Shown here in pieces: positions 41,987 through 51,070 of a DNA stretch of 64,000 nucleotides; the stretch's first letter is position 1; every line of letters starts with the position of its first letter. Below the pieces are notes generated by a model. The model saw nothing but the letters and a program-made list of their open reading frames with translations. It ran no database searches and was not told where the DNA came from. The position numbers were made by a program, and so were the translations under genes. This stretch comes from Mitsuokella sp047974105 (GTDB lineage Bacteria; Bacillota; Negativicutes; Selenomonadales; Selenomonadaceae), in contig NZ_JBHYRS010000003.1 of assembly GCF_047974105.1 (NCBI RefSeq), positions 289,867 through 353,866 on the forward strand, written 5' to 3'.

Positions 41987-42027
41987 ACAGATCATATCCG
42001 TTAAGTAAGTCGGGACGAGGTGAGTTT

Positions 42028-43701
42028 ATGAAAAAAGCCATGCCGATTGGCATCGATGATTTTGGAACACTGCGGGCAGGGTATTATTTTGTCGACAAGA
42101 CGGATTTTATCCGGCAGCTCATCGATGAACACAGTGCCGTGACGCTTTTGACGCGTCCAAGGCGGTTCGGCAAAACACTGACGATGAGCATGCTCGATTA
42201 TTTCTTTTCGCTGCAGCGCGAGCAGGAGAGCCGTTTTCTTTTTGACGGGCTCGCCGTTGAGCGGGCTGGACAAAAATACATGCAGGAACGCGGGCAGTAT
42301 CCGGTGATCTTTGTATCGTTGAAGGATCTTAAGGATATCACGTGGGAGAAAATGTTGGATACTTTTCGTTCTTGGATCAGCAATTGGTTTATTTCCTGTG
42401 CTTATCTGGAAGAAAGTCCGCGTGTTGACGAGGACTTGAAGGCTCGTTTTACAGCGTTGAAGCAAAGAAAAGCGGATATTTCCGAGATGCAGATGTTTCT
42501 TGCCATCTGGATGGAGATGCTTCGCCAGCATCACGGCAAAAAAGTCATTCTGCTCATTGACGAATATGACGCACCGATTCAGCAGGCATGGGAAAATGGT
42601 TTCTACAAAGAGTGCATTTCCTTCATGAAGCAGATGCTCGGCTCCGTGCTTAAGGGCAATGAAAATCTGGAATTTGCCGTGATGACGGGTGTGCTGCGCG
42701 TGGCGAAGGAAAGCATTTTCAGCGACCTCAATAATCTTGACGTCTGCTCCGTACTCAGCACGCGCTATGACGATGTGATCGGCTTTACGCCGGATGAAGT
42801 CAAAAAGATGGCTGAGGACCTCGGCATGAGTGACAAACTGCCGGAAATTAAGCAATGGTACGATGGCTATCGCTTTGGCCAGACCGAAATGTACAATCCT
42901 TGGTCGGTCATCAACTTTTTCCGCAATGGCGAATTTGGCGATTACTGGGTCAACACCTCGGCCAATGGTATTTTGCACGTACTGCTGGAGCACGCGGATG
43001 CCGAACGCATTGAGGCTTTGCAGAATTTATTGGCGGGCGGCACGATTTCGGTGACCCTTAATGAACGCGTGATTTACGAGGATATTGGCAGAGATAAAAG
43101 CGCACTTTATACGCTTTTGCTGACAACGGGCTATTTGACGGCAGAGTCGGCTTCACGCACGCGCCGCAACCGCTATGCCCTGCGCATTCCAAATGACGAA
43201 ATCCGGGACGTTTACGCAACGGAAATCCTCAATCACCTGGCACACGGAATTGATACGGATACTTTCGATGATTTATTTGATTATCTGTTTCATGGTGACC
43301 ATGTCCGTTTTGCCCGTCAGCTGCAGAAAATCCTGACTGGGATGGCCAGCACATTTGACACGGCAAATAAAGAGAGTTTCTACCATGGTTTTATGCTGGG
43401 CCTGACTGCTCTTCTGCAGGGCAGCGGCTATGCAGTCGAATCGAATCGCGAAAGCGGCTATGGGCGTTTTGACCTTGCCATCTTCCCCAAAGACGCGCAA
43501 AAAGCCGGCGTCATCATGGAATTCAAGGCCGCGGCCAATGAAGATGAACTGCAGACTAAGGCCGAAGAAGCCCTTGCCCAGATTGAGGACCGCGCCTACG
43601 ATACCGAATTCAAGAAGCGCGGACTCACCGAGGTCTGGAAGTACGGCATGGCCTTTTGCGGCAAAAAAATATACGTCGCCGTACCGAAAAAGTCGGACTA
43701 A
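42028..43701 (+). CDS. AAA-ATPase-like / PD-(D/E)XK nuclease fusion, copy 2
   Basis: 557 residues from ATG 42028, with GACGAGGTGAG upstream and the same MKKAMPIGIDDFGTLR start as copy 1. A longer open frame upstream is not supported. All landmarks recur: TRPRRFGKTLTMSMLDYFF, KKVILLIDEYDAPIQQAWEN, GVLRVAKESIFSDLNNLDV, SGYGRFDLAIFPKDAQ and GVIMEFKAAANED. The two proteins are near-identical at the ends and in the Walker B to landmark region but differ widely at about residues 95-165 and in the stretch after WYDGYRFGQ. That is the pattern of a gene duplication with faster change in two patches, perhaps the target-recognition parts. Confidence 0.85.
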   Translation: MKKAMPIGIDDFGTLRAGYYFVDKTDFIRQLIDEHSAVTLLTRPRRFGKTLTMSMLDYFFSLQREQESRFLFDGLAVERAGQKYMQERGQYPVIFVSLKDLKDITWEKMLDTFRSWISNWFISCAYLEESPRVDEDLKARFTALKQRKADISEMQMFLAIWMEMLRQHHGKKVILLIDEYDAPIQQAWENGFYKECISFMKQMLGSVLKGNENLEFAVMTGVLRVAKESIFSDLNNLDVCSVLSTRYDDVIGFTPDEVKKMAEDLGMSDKLPEIKQWYDGYRFGQTEMYNPWSVINFFRNGEFGDYWVNTSANGILHVLLEHADAERIEALQNLLAGGTISVTLNERVIYEDIGRDKSALYTLLLTTGYLTAESASRTRRNRYALRIPNDEIRDVYATEILNHLAHGIDTDTFDDLFDYLFHGDHVRFARQLQKILTGMASTFDTANKESFYHGFMLGLTALLQGSGYAVESNRESGYGRFDLAIFPKDAQKAGVIMEFKAAANEDELQTKAEEALAQIEDRAYDTEFKKRGLTEVWKYGMAFCGKKIYVAVPKKSD

Positions 43702-43858
43702 AACAACACGCATAAAACGTAATGTATTGCTAAAACAGTATGAAATTGGATGACAAAACAAAATGATGTCATACTTAGTGACAAAAAGGCGCCCATAAAG
43801 ATGAAATCTTGAAGATTCTGTGCCAACGTTCCATAAAACAGCATAATGACAAAGAAAA

Positions 43859-43896
43859 GACGACCATTCCTTGAGGAATATGGCCGCCTTTTTTAT
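43859..43896 (+). terminator. Intrinsic terminator after the AAA pair
   Basis: CCATTCC and GGAATATGG form an imperfect stem with further GC pairs, followed by six T. The remainder of 43702-44025 holds no gene. Confidence 0.6.
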
Positions 43897-43979
43897 TTTC
43901 TTCTGTTTTAAAAGCCAGAGAAGACGTCAAAACATACTGTATTGACCCTCTTGCGAGATGAGGCCGTATGCTTAAGTCA

Positions 43980-44007
43980 ATATTAAAGGCTAAGCAAGAT
44001 TTAATAT
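43980..44007. promoter_or_regulatory. Inverted repeat in the leader of the first adhesin
   Basis: ATATTAAA (43980-43987) and TTTAATAT (44000-44007) are perfect inverted repeats just before the AGGGGGA ribosome site (44011-44017). It could be an operator, for example for the XRE protein encoded after the adhesin, or an RNA hairpin limiting translation. Confidence 0.45.
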
Positions 44008-44025
44008 CGTAGGGGGAACCATAAG

Positions 44026-47000
44026 ATGAATAAAATATATAAAGTCATCTACAGTAAAGTCAAGCAATGCTACATTGTTGTCTCGGAGCTTGCGAAAAGT
44101 CACGTCAAAAGCTCGCATGGCAATGGCGGGCAGCAGAAAGCGGCGCTGACAATGTCCGTTTTGCTTGCGTTGGGAGCGTTTACCTTTGCGTTTGGGCCGG
44201 TGAATGCAGAAGCGGCAGATAAAACGGATACCACAGGTTGGCAATATATAGGTGTTCAGCATAAAACTGAAGAAAATAATGAGTCTCAAAACTATCAACC
44301 AGGTGGAATCGGCGTCAATAACAACGGTGCATTAGGTGAACATGCCATTACCATTGGTGTTCATACTCAGGCTGGTGATCATACTATCGTTATCGGAGAT
44401 CGCTTACAGCCAATGTCGAAGGATAGCATATTTATAGGTTCAAAATATGATGCTAATAGTGTCGTCAAACCGGGAACCGGCACGGATGTGGTAGTTATTG
44501 GCTCAGAGGCTGATGCAACCGGTACAGGATCTGTTGCTATTGGTTATGGGGCTTCTGCGGATCCTTGGGAAAATATCAGCGATACAGATAAAAAGAATGC
44601 TAATGCAAGTAAGAAATCTGTTGCCATCGGCTATCAGGCTCAGGCAACAAACGATAACATCGCCATTGGTGCTAATTCTGATGCAACGATGACTCTTGAT
44701 TCTACAAAGAAAACGTATGCAAAAGATGGGACACCAGTCGCCAATTACGTGTCTGTAGGTTCAAACAGCATCAAACGCCGCATTTCGAATGTTGCAGATG
44801 GTGCAGACGATAATGATGCCGTTACCGTAGGCCAGTTGAGTACAGCCGTAACGACTATCAATAGTAATAAAGCGAATATAAGCCTCAACAATATCACTCC
44901 TGATGGTCATTCTGTAATTTATGTAGATGCTCAAAAAGCCATTGATATTGTGGATGGCGCTCATACCACTGTTTCTTCTAAGATGAACGGCAGTGTAAAA
45001 GAATATTCCGTTAATATCGAGACAGGACAGGTAACTTCTGGTGATGATAATCTCGTTACTGGGGGCACGGTTTACGATGCGATTCAGAATGCTAAGATTT
45101 CCGGCGGCAGTGGTACAACTGTAGGTCTCAGCGGCAAAGCAGATGTTACTGCTGGAAACGTCGGTTTGAATTTCAATAACTTCAGTGATGATACGAAGAA
45201 AATTACTGATGCTGATAAAAAAGCTGCTGCAGAAAAAGAAGAAATCACAGCCAATGAAAATAAGTGGGGCAAAGCTTTGGGCACTGGTAGCGTAGCGGAT
45301 TCCAAGGCCAGCGATGCGGATACCAATGGCAGCAAGCAGCTCGTTACTGGTGGTACGGTATATAGCGAAGTACGGCCAGAAGATGGCACGTATGTGAAAA
45401 AAGCTAGCACAACTGCAGAGAATCTAAAAGCCTTGGACACCCAGCTTTCTGATATTGATAGCAGTACTGTCAAGTATGATATGGCTGCCGATAAAACCAT
45501 CGACAAGACAAAGATTACTCTGGGCGATGGCACGAATGATACGACTGTTACCCATGTGAAGAGCGCCTTGGCGGAAGCTAAAGACAGCAGCGGTCAGAAA
45601 GCTACTATCACCACGGCAACAGGGGAAGCTCTGAAAAATGCAGTCAACCTCGGCGATTTGCAGACGGCCTACAATACACTGGATACCAAAGTCAATAATA
45701 ACAAGACCAAGTATTACAGTGTCAATGATCAGGTTCCCAACATCTTCAAGAACGCGGCCGCGGAATATGCACAATATCTCAACGCTGATGACAACGGAGC
45801 CAAAAAATTTGCAGGCCAAGCAGCTGGTTATATGACTCATACAGACGGCATTGCTTCTACCGTAGGTGGTTCCTTCTCTGGTATCACGAATGAAGCACCA
45901 CAGTCGGGCAGCATTGATTTCCGCGGTGCTGCAGCTCTTTCCTATGGCACGTTCAACATTAACGACAATACCAGTACTTCTCAGCCCTTCAGCGGCGTTG
46001 CCAACAGCATCGTCGGTCAGGCTAACGTGACGACTGACTCCAATGCTGCCATCATTGTCGGTGCAGGCAACAGTGTCACCAATTCTTATCGGGCCATCAG
46101 TCTCCAAAATGCCAGTGCAATCACGCAGAATCTGAAAGACCCGCAGAAACTGAACGATGCCTTGAAAGCGGCCGTTCCGGACAGTGGAGCCCAGGTCATG
46201 GTTATGGGTGGCGGCAACACCGTTGATAAAGCCTATATGACCCAGGTCGTAGGTGTTGGCAACACAGTGAAAGGCAGTGATACGGAATATACAGAAGGGA
46301 CCTCTACTCAGCTGAACTATGTGGACGGCTTCTACAACAATGTGGAAAACGGCAAGAATGATTACGTCATCGGTTCCAACAACACCATCACCGGCAGCAG
46401 TGTGGATACGAACAAGTCCAATCTGGTGCTCGGTGACAATCATAAGTTGACGGACAAGAAAAATAACGTCATCCTGGGTTCGGCAGATGATAAGGATACG
46501 GTAACAGATGCTTCTGATGCAGTTATTATCGGGCACAGTGCAAATGTTAGTGTAGATGGCGGCGTAGCTCTCGGCAATGGTTCTGTATCTGTGGCAACAG
46601 CTGAAGCCGATGCAGAAGGCTATGATCCTACTTCGACTGCTACCAATAAAGCATCTAGCGTTGACTCGGCAACTTGGAAAGCCACAACTGGTGCTGTTTC
46701 CATTGGCGGTGTTAATGGAGACAAGACAACTACTCGCAGAATCACGAATCTGGCTGCTGGCTTTAATGATACGGACGCCGTTAACGTAGCTCAAATTAAG
46801 AAACTGGCCAATATCGACGCTTCCAATATCGGAGCCAACCTGAAATTCGGAGCTGATGGAACAACAGCAGCTACAGATGATGACAAGACAAAGAATAAAG
46901 AAGCCTGGGCTACAGCTATCGGCACCGGTACTGTGACCAAAGATGGCGATGGTTCGAAGCAGTTGGTCACCGGTAGCACAGTGTACAACGAAGTACGGCC

Positions 47001-50000
47001 GACAAAGGACGGCACGTATGTAAAGAGTAGCCAGACCACCGGCGAGAATTTGTTGAAACTGGATGATCAGGTGAATACCAATACTGGTAAACTTTCCGAA
47101 GTAGATAGCCGTTCTGTGAAATATGATACCAAGACGGAAGATGGCAAGACCGTCGTTGACAATACGAAGATTACTCTCGCCGGAGAAGGCGGTACAACTG
47201 TTACTAACGTCAAGAGCGCATTGACCGATGCCAAAGATAGAAACGGCAAGGTAGCTACTATCACTACGGCAACAGGGGCTGCCCTGGGAAATGCAGTCAA
47301 CCTCGGCGACCTGCAGATTGCCTATACTGCCCTTGATTCCAAAGCCGGTGCTCATACCGAACTTACTGTAGAAGGTAAAATAGCAGCTGCAACGGAAGCA
47401 GACAAATATGCCGGCAAGAACATTTTGCTCCACAGCGATACAGATTCGAATGGCAAAGTTACCTATGATCTGAAGCTGGCCAAGGACCTCACCGGTATTA
47501 CCTCCATTGGCAATCAGACAACGACAAAGGATGGGGATAAAGAAACTACTACAGGTGCAAAAATTACCTTGAAGACTGATGGCAGTATCAATGCTAACGG
47601 TGGTAAGATTACTGATGTTAAGAGTGGCCTTACTGCGACAGATGGAACCTATGCAGATTCAGATAAATCTAATGCTGCTAACATCGGTGATGTGTACAGC
47701 ATGATTAACAAGGAAGCTGGCAATACCGATACGAAGTTAGCAGATAAAGCAAATGTCGATGCTTCCAACATTGGTACCCATATTACTGATACAGACAAGA
47801 AGACGAAAAATCTAAATGACTGGGGTGCAGCTATCGGTACTGGTAAAATCACTGATAAGGCTGATGATGGCAGTGGTCAGCTCGTTACCGGTAAGACTGT
47901 CTATGACGCACTCAATGGTGGAATGACCAAGATTGTTGTTGGTACACCGGGTGAAGATGGTAAAGACGGCACACCTGGCACACCTGGCACACCTGGTACT
48001 CCTGGTACAATTGGCTTAGTTGGCCCTGCTGGCGCAGATGGCAAGAATGCGGAAGTTGATATTACCATCAAGCAGGGTACCGATGATGCAAATAAAGGTA
48101 TCAAAGGTGCTAATGGCGTCGACGGCAAGGATGGAATCACCCGCATCGTCTACACAGATGCGGCGGGAGATCATCAGGCGGCTACCATGGAAGACGGCCT
48201 GAAATTTGCCGGCGACGATGGCCAGACTGATGACACTAAAGTCATTGCCAAGAAACTGAATAACACTCTCAATATTATCGGCGGTGCAACAGGCGACTTG
48301 ACGGATGGCAACATCGGCGTGAATAACAAGAACGGTAAACTGAAAATCCAGCTGGCCAAAGATCTGAAAGGCATCACCTCTATTTCCGGCAGTACAGACG
48401 ACAAAGGTGCAAAGCTCACTCTGGATACGACAGATAAGAATATCAGTGCCAACGGCGGTCAGATCACCAAAGTAGCCGATAGTTTAGGCCAAAGCGGTAC
48501 ATATGATAAAGATGCAAACGGCACCAATGCAGCTAACCTGAATGATGTTAACAAGATGATTAAGGACGCTGCGGCTGATGGCGGTACCATAGGCAATGAA
48601 TTAGTAAAAAAAGCAAATTATGATGCTTCCAATATCGGCGACAATCTGAAATACAAGGAAGACGGTACCGCTGTGACCGATGCTGACAAGACGGCTAATA
48701 AAAATCTCTGGGGCAAGGCCATCGGCACAGGCAATATTACTGATTCCCAAGCAACAGATTCTGCCAACAACGGCAGCCAGCAGCTCGTCACGGGCGGTAC
48801 GGTCTACAATGAAACCCGTGCTGCCAAGAAGGATGCGGCTGGAAAGACAATCAAGTATCGTTACATTGATGCTGATGCAACAGCAGGCGAGAACTTTGCC
48901 AAACTGGATTCTTCTTTGCAGACTATCAGTAAAACGGCCGGTGCCCATACCGTTCTGACTGTGGAAGGCAAGTCAGCTGGCATGGACAAGGATCCTTATA
49001 ACGGCGGCAATCTGCTGCTTCATGCAGAAAAGAATCAAACAACAGGTCAGGTGACTTATGACCTGAAGCTGGCAGATAAAATAACTATCGGCGGCTCGAC
49101 GACAGGAAACAAGCCAGTTACCATCGACGGCACCAAAGGCGAAGTTTCCGGATTGAACAATACGGATTGGAGTAACGATAAAGCTTCCGACTATAAGAAC
49201 TCCAATAAGGCAGCTACGGAAGCTCAGGTACAAAAAGCTTACAATGCTGCGGTCGAAGCGGCTAAAACTGATGCAGCCAATAACGATATTCATGTTGCAG
49301 CTGGTGAACAGTCTGTAAGCACGGACAATAAGATTTCCATGAACCTTGTTGATGGAAAGGGCAAGACTCAGGGAACCGTCACGATTAAAGACGTGGCCAG
49401 GGCCAGCGATATGGGCAATGTTTCTGATTTGAATGCTGGCTTGAAGAAAACCGATGGTACGACCACTACGGTAGTAGAGGCTATCAACAAAGTGGATGAT
49501 AAAATCGGTAATCAGCAATACTTTACGGAAGATGGCAAACAGCATACTGTTTCGAATGGCTCCACTATTACAGACGCCATTGGCGCTCTCGATAGTGCTG
49601 TTCAGAATGCGGCAAGCCAGGCTGGCAAGCATACCATCGTTTCGACCACGGATTCGAACCTTAAGGTCGCAAATATCGCCAATGCTGGTGAAGCCGCCAA
49701 TTACCAGATTTCCTTGAATAAAAATCTCAATGTAGATTCTGTTACTGCCACGACCACGACCACGGATAACCTGACTGTGAGCAACAGCGCCACCATCGGC
49801 GGTGTCACGATTAAAGACCAGACAATCAGTGGTCTGAAAGATACGGACATCAAAGAAGGCTCCACCAATGCTGTCAACGCTGGGACAATCTGGAACGAAC
49901 TCCGTCCTTCCGGCGGTACCTACATCAACCAGAACAGTTCTACGGCCCAGAACCTGACGAGCCTCGACAATCAGGTCAAGAAAACCAGCGACCTCATCAG

Positions 50001-50640
50001 TAGTGACAACAAAACGATCAAGATCGGCGGCAGCGACACTGCAACGAAGATTGATGTCAGCGGCAAGGATTCGTCCGGCAATTCGACGAGCCGCGTAATC
50101 ACGGGCGTGAAGACGGATACGAGCGACCCGAATTCGGTGGCGAATGTCGGTTATGTCAATGATATGGCCGCAGCCAGCGCGCAGCAGATTTATCAGGATA
50201 TGAATTCGGCCTACAGCCATGTCGAGAATGACATCAGCCGTGCGGCGGCGGGCAGCAATGCTTTGGCAGCTCTGCACCCGATGCAGGAGTTTGACCCGGA
50301 CGACAAGGCCCAGTACGCTCTCGGCTACGGCCATTACCGCAATTCGAATGCCGGCGCGGTTGGCGTGTTCTACCAGCCGGATGAGAACAGTCTCTTCAGC
50401 ATCGGTGCTTCGTTCGGCAACGGCGATGCCGGCATCAACGCTGGCGTCACGGTCAAGTTTGGCCCTGGCGGCTCGAACCACCATGCCCTGACGAAGACGC
50501 AGATGGCCAAAGTCATCAACGAGCAGTCGCAGGAGATTGACACCCTCAAGAAGGAAAATGCCGAGAAGGATAAGCGCATTGACGCCCTTGAGCAGAAGGT
50601 CAACGAGATTCTCGCCAAAGTCGAGAAGGATAAAGCCTGA
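44026..50640 (+). CDS. Trimeric autotransporter adhesin (type Vc) with collagen-like stretch
   Basis: 2204 residues. The N-terminus is the extended signal peptide region of large autotransporters (MNKIYKVIYSKVKQCYIVVS), with its hydrophobic core near 40-57 and cleavage near NAEAA. YadA-type head repeats follow (SVAIGYGASAD, NIAIGANSDA), a neck (IKRRISNVADGADDNDAVTV) and a long stalk of modules with DASNIG, AIGTG, QLVTGGTVY and AENLK motifs, present four or more times. A Gly-X-Y collagen-like run lies near residues 1306-1340. The membrane anchor is at about 2079-2148 (ALAALHPMQEFDPDDKAQYA, LGYGHY, FSIGASFGNG). Unusually, about 55 residues of coiled coil follow the anchor (EIDTLKKENAEKDKRIDALE). 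The trimer should display on the cell surface and bind host, matrix or other cells. Confidence 0.92.
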   Translation: MNKIYKVIYSKVKQCYIVVSELAKSHVKSSHGNGGQQKAALTMSVLLALGAFTFAFGPVNAEAADKTDTTGWQYIGVQHKTEENNESQNYQPGGIGVNNNGALGEHAITIGVHTQAGDHTIVIGDRLQPMSKDSIFIGSKYDANSVVKPGTGTDVVVIGSEADATGTGSVAIGYGASADPWENISDTDKKNANASKKSVAIGYQAQATNDNIAIGANSDATMTLDSTKKTYAKDGTPVANYVSVGSNSIKRRISNVADGADDNDAVTVGQLSTAVTTINSNKANISLNNITPDGHSVIYVDAQKAIDIVDGAHTTVSSKMNGSVKEYSVNIETGQVTSGDDNLVTGGTVYDAIQNAKISGGSGTTVGLSGKADVTAGNVGLNFNNFSDDTKKITDADKKAAAEKEEITANENKWGKALGTGSVADSKASDADTNGSKQLVTGGTVYSEVRPEDGTYVKKASTTAENLKALDTQLSDIDSSTVKYDMAADKTIDKTKITLGDGTNDTTVTHVKSALAEAKDSSGQKATITTATGEALKNAVNLGDLQTAYNTLDTKVNNNKTKYYSVNDQVPNIFKNAAAEYAQYLNADDNGAKKFAGQAAGYMTHTDGIASTVGGSFSGITNEAPQSGSIDFRGAAALSYGTFNINDNTSTSQPFSGVANSIVGQANVTTDSNAAIIVGAGNSVTNSYRAISLQNASAITQNLKDPQKLNDALKAAVPDSGAQVMVMGGGNTVDKAYMTQVVGVGNTVKGSDTEYTEGTSTQLNYVDGFYNNVENGKNDYVIGSNNTITGSSVDTNKSNLVLGDNHKLTDKKNNVILGSADDKDTVTDASDAVIIGHSANVSVDGGVALGNGSVSVATAEADAEGYDPTSTATNKASSVDSATWKATTGAVSIGGVNGDKTTTRRITNLAAGFNDTDAVNVAQIKKLANIDASNIGANLKFGADGTTAATDDDKTKNKEAWATAIGTGTVTKDGDGSKQLVTGSTVYNEVRPTKDGTYVKSSQTTGENLLKLDDQVNTNTGKLSEVDSRSVKYDTKTEDGKTVVDNTKITLAGEGGTTVTNVKSALTDAKDRNGKVATITTATGAALGNAVNLGDLQIAYTALDSKAGAHTELTVEGKIAAATEADKYAGKNILLHSDTDSNGKVTYDLKLAKDLTGITSIGNQTTTKDGDKETTTGAKITLKTDGSINANGGKITDVKSGLTATDGTYADSDKSNAANIGDVYSMINKEAGNTDTKLADKANVDASNIGTHITDTDKKTKNLNDWGAAIGTGKITDKADDGSGQLVTGKTVYDALNGGMTKIVVGTPGEDGKDGTPGTPGTPGTPGTIGLVGPAGADGKNAEVDITIKQGTDDANKGIKGANGVDGKDGITRIVYTDAAGDHQAATMEDGLKFAGDDGQTDDTKVIAKKLNNTLNIIGGATGDLTDGNIGVNNKNGKLKIQLAKDLKGITSISGSTDDKGAKLTLDTTDKNISANGGQITKVADSLGQSGTYDKDANGTNAANLNDVNKMIKDAAADGGTIGNELVKKANYDASNIGDNLKYKEDGTAVTDADKTANKNLWGKAIGTGNITDSQATDSANNGSQQLVTGGTVYNETRAAKKDAAGKTIKYRYIDADATAGENFAKLDSSLQTISKTAGAHTVLTVEGKSAGMDKDPYNGGNLLLHAEKNQTTGQVTYDLKLADKITIGGSTTGNKPVTIDGTKGEVSGLNNTDWSNDKASDYKNSNKAATEAQVQKAYNAAVEAAKTDAANNDIHVAAGEQSVSTDNKISMNLVDGKGKTQGTVTIKDVARASDMGNVSDLNAGLKKTDGTTTTVVEAINKVDDKIGNQQYFTEDGKQHTVSNGSTITDAIGALDSAVQNAASQAGKHTIVSTTDSNLKVANIANAGEAANYQISLNKNLNVDSVTATTTTTDNLTVSNSATIGGVTIKDQTISGLKDTDIKEGSTNAVNAGTIWNELRPSGGTYINQNSSTAQNLTSLDNQVKKTSDLISSDNKTIKIGGSDTATKIDVSGKDSSGNSTSRVITGVKTDTSDPNSVANVGYVNDMAAASAQQIYQDMNSAYSHVENDISRAAAGSNALAALHPMQEFDPDDKAQYALGYGHYRNSNAGAVGVFYQPDENSLFSIGASFGNGDAGINAGVTVKFGPGGSNHHALTKTQMAKVINEQSQEIDTLKKENAEKDKRIDALEQKVNEILAKVEKDKA

Positions 50641-50681
50641 GCCGCATTTTCGGCAATCCCTTATATTAAGGAAGTGAAATT

Positions 50682-50909
50682 ATGAAAGCTGCACGCAAAC
50701 TCCACATCTGGTCGACACGGCTCAAGGACCTGCGCATCCAGAATAATCTGTCGCAGAGCGACGTTGCCAAGGTCATTCATTGCAGCCAGGTCTCGTACGG
50801 CATGTACGAACTCGGCAAACGCAAGATTCCCGTCGACAAGATGGTGGAATTAGCCAAATACTACCATGTCTCCCTTGACTACCTCACGGGACTCAGCGAG
50901 ACATTCTGA
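50682..50909 (+). CDS. Small XRE-family helix-turn-helix protein
   Basis: 75 residues, with AAGGAAGTGAA upstream of the ATG. One Cro/CI-type helix-turn-helix: LKDLRIQNNLSQSDVAKVIH, CSQVSYGMYELGKRKIPVDK, LAKYYHVSLDYLTGLSE. It has no second domain, so it is a simple DNA-binding dimer. It sits 41 bases after the first adhesin and about 160 bases before the second, all on one strand, with no terminator seen between, and it is therefore a good candidate to control adhesin expression. Such genes are also common in phage and plasmids, but no other mobile gene adjoins it. Confidence 0.88.
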   Translation: MKAARKLHIWSTRLKDLRIQNNLSQSDVAKVIHCSQVSYGMYELGKRKIPVDKMVELAKYYHVSLDYLTGLSETF

Positions 50910-51070
50910 TAAAAATTCAGGATTCCTATTACGCATAGGCGAATAGGGAGTGTGAAATGAAATCATCGCATGTCAACGACCCATCCGCAAAGATGGCGAG
51001 TGGGTGTGCGATGATTTTATTTGCGCGGAAACATATAGACATCTGGAAAATAGGGAAAAGAGGAATCGCT

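Noticed and set aside
45424..47433. 669-codon minus-strand frame inside the first adhesin
   Set aside because: It is a mirror of the repetitive adhesin coding sequence, without start signals or recognisable domains.
47968..48006. Short tandem repeats as a CRISPR or satellite
   Set aside because: They are in-frame Gly-X-Y codons of the adhesin, too short and without spacers.
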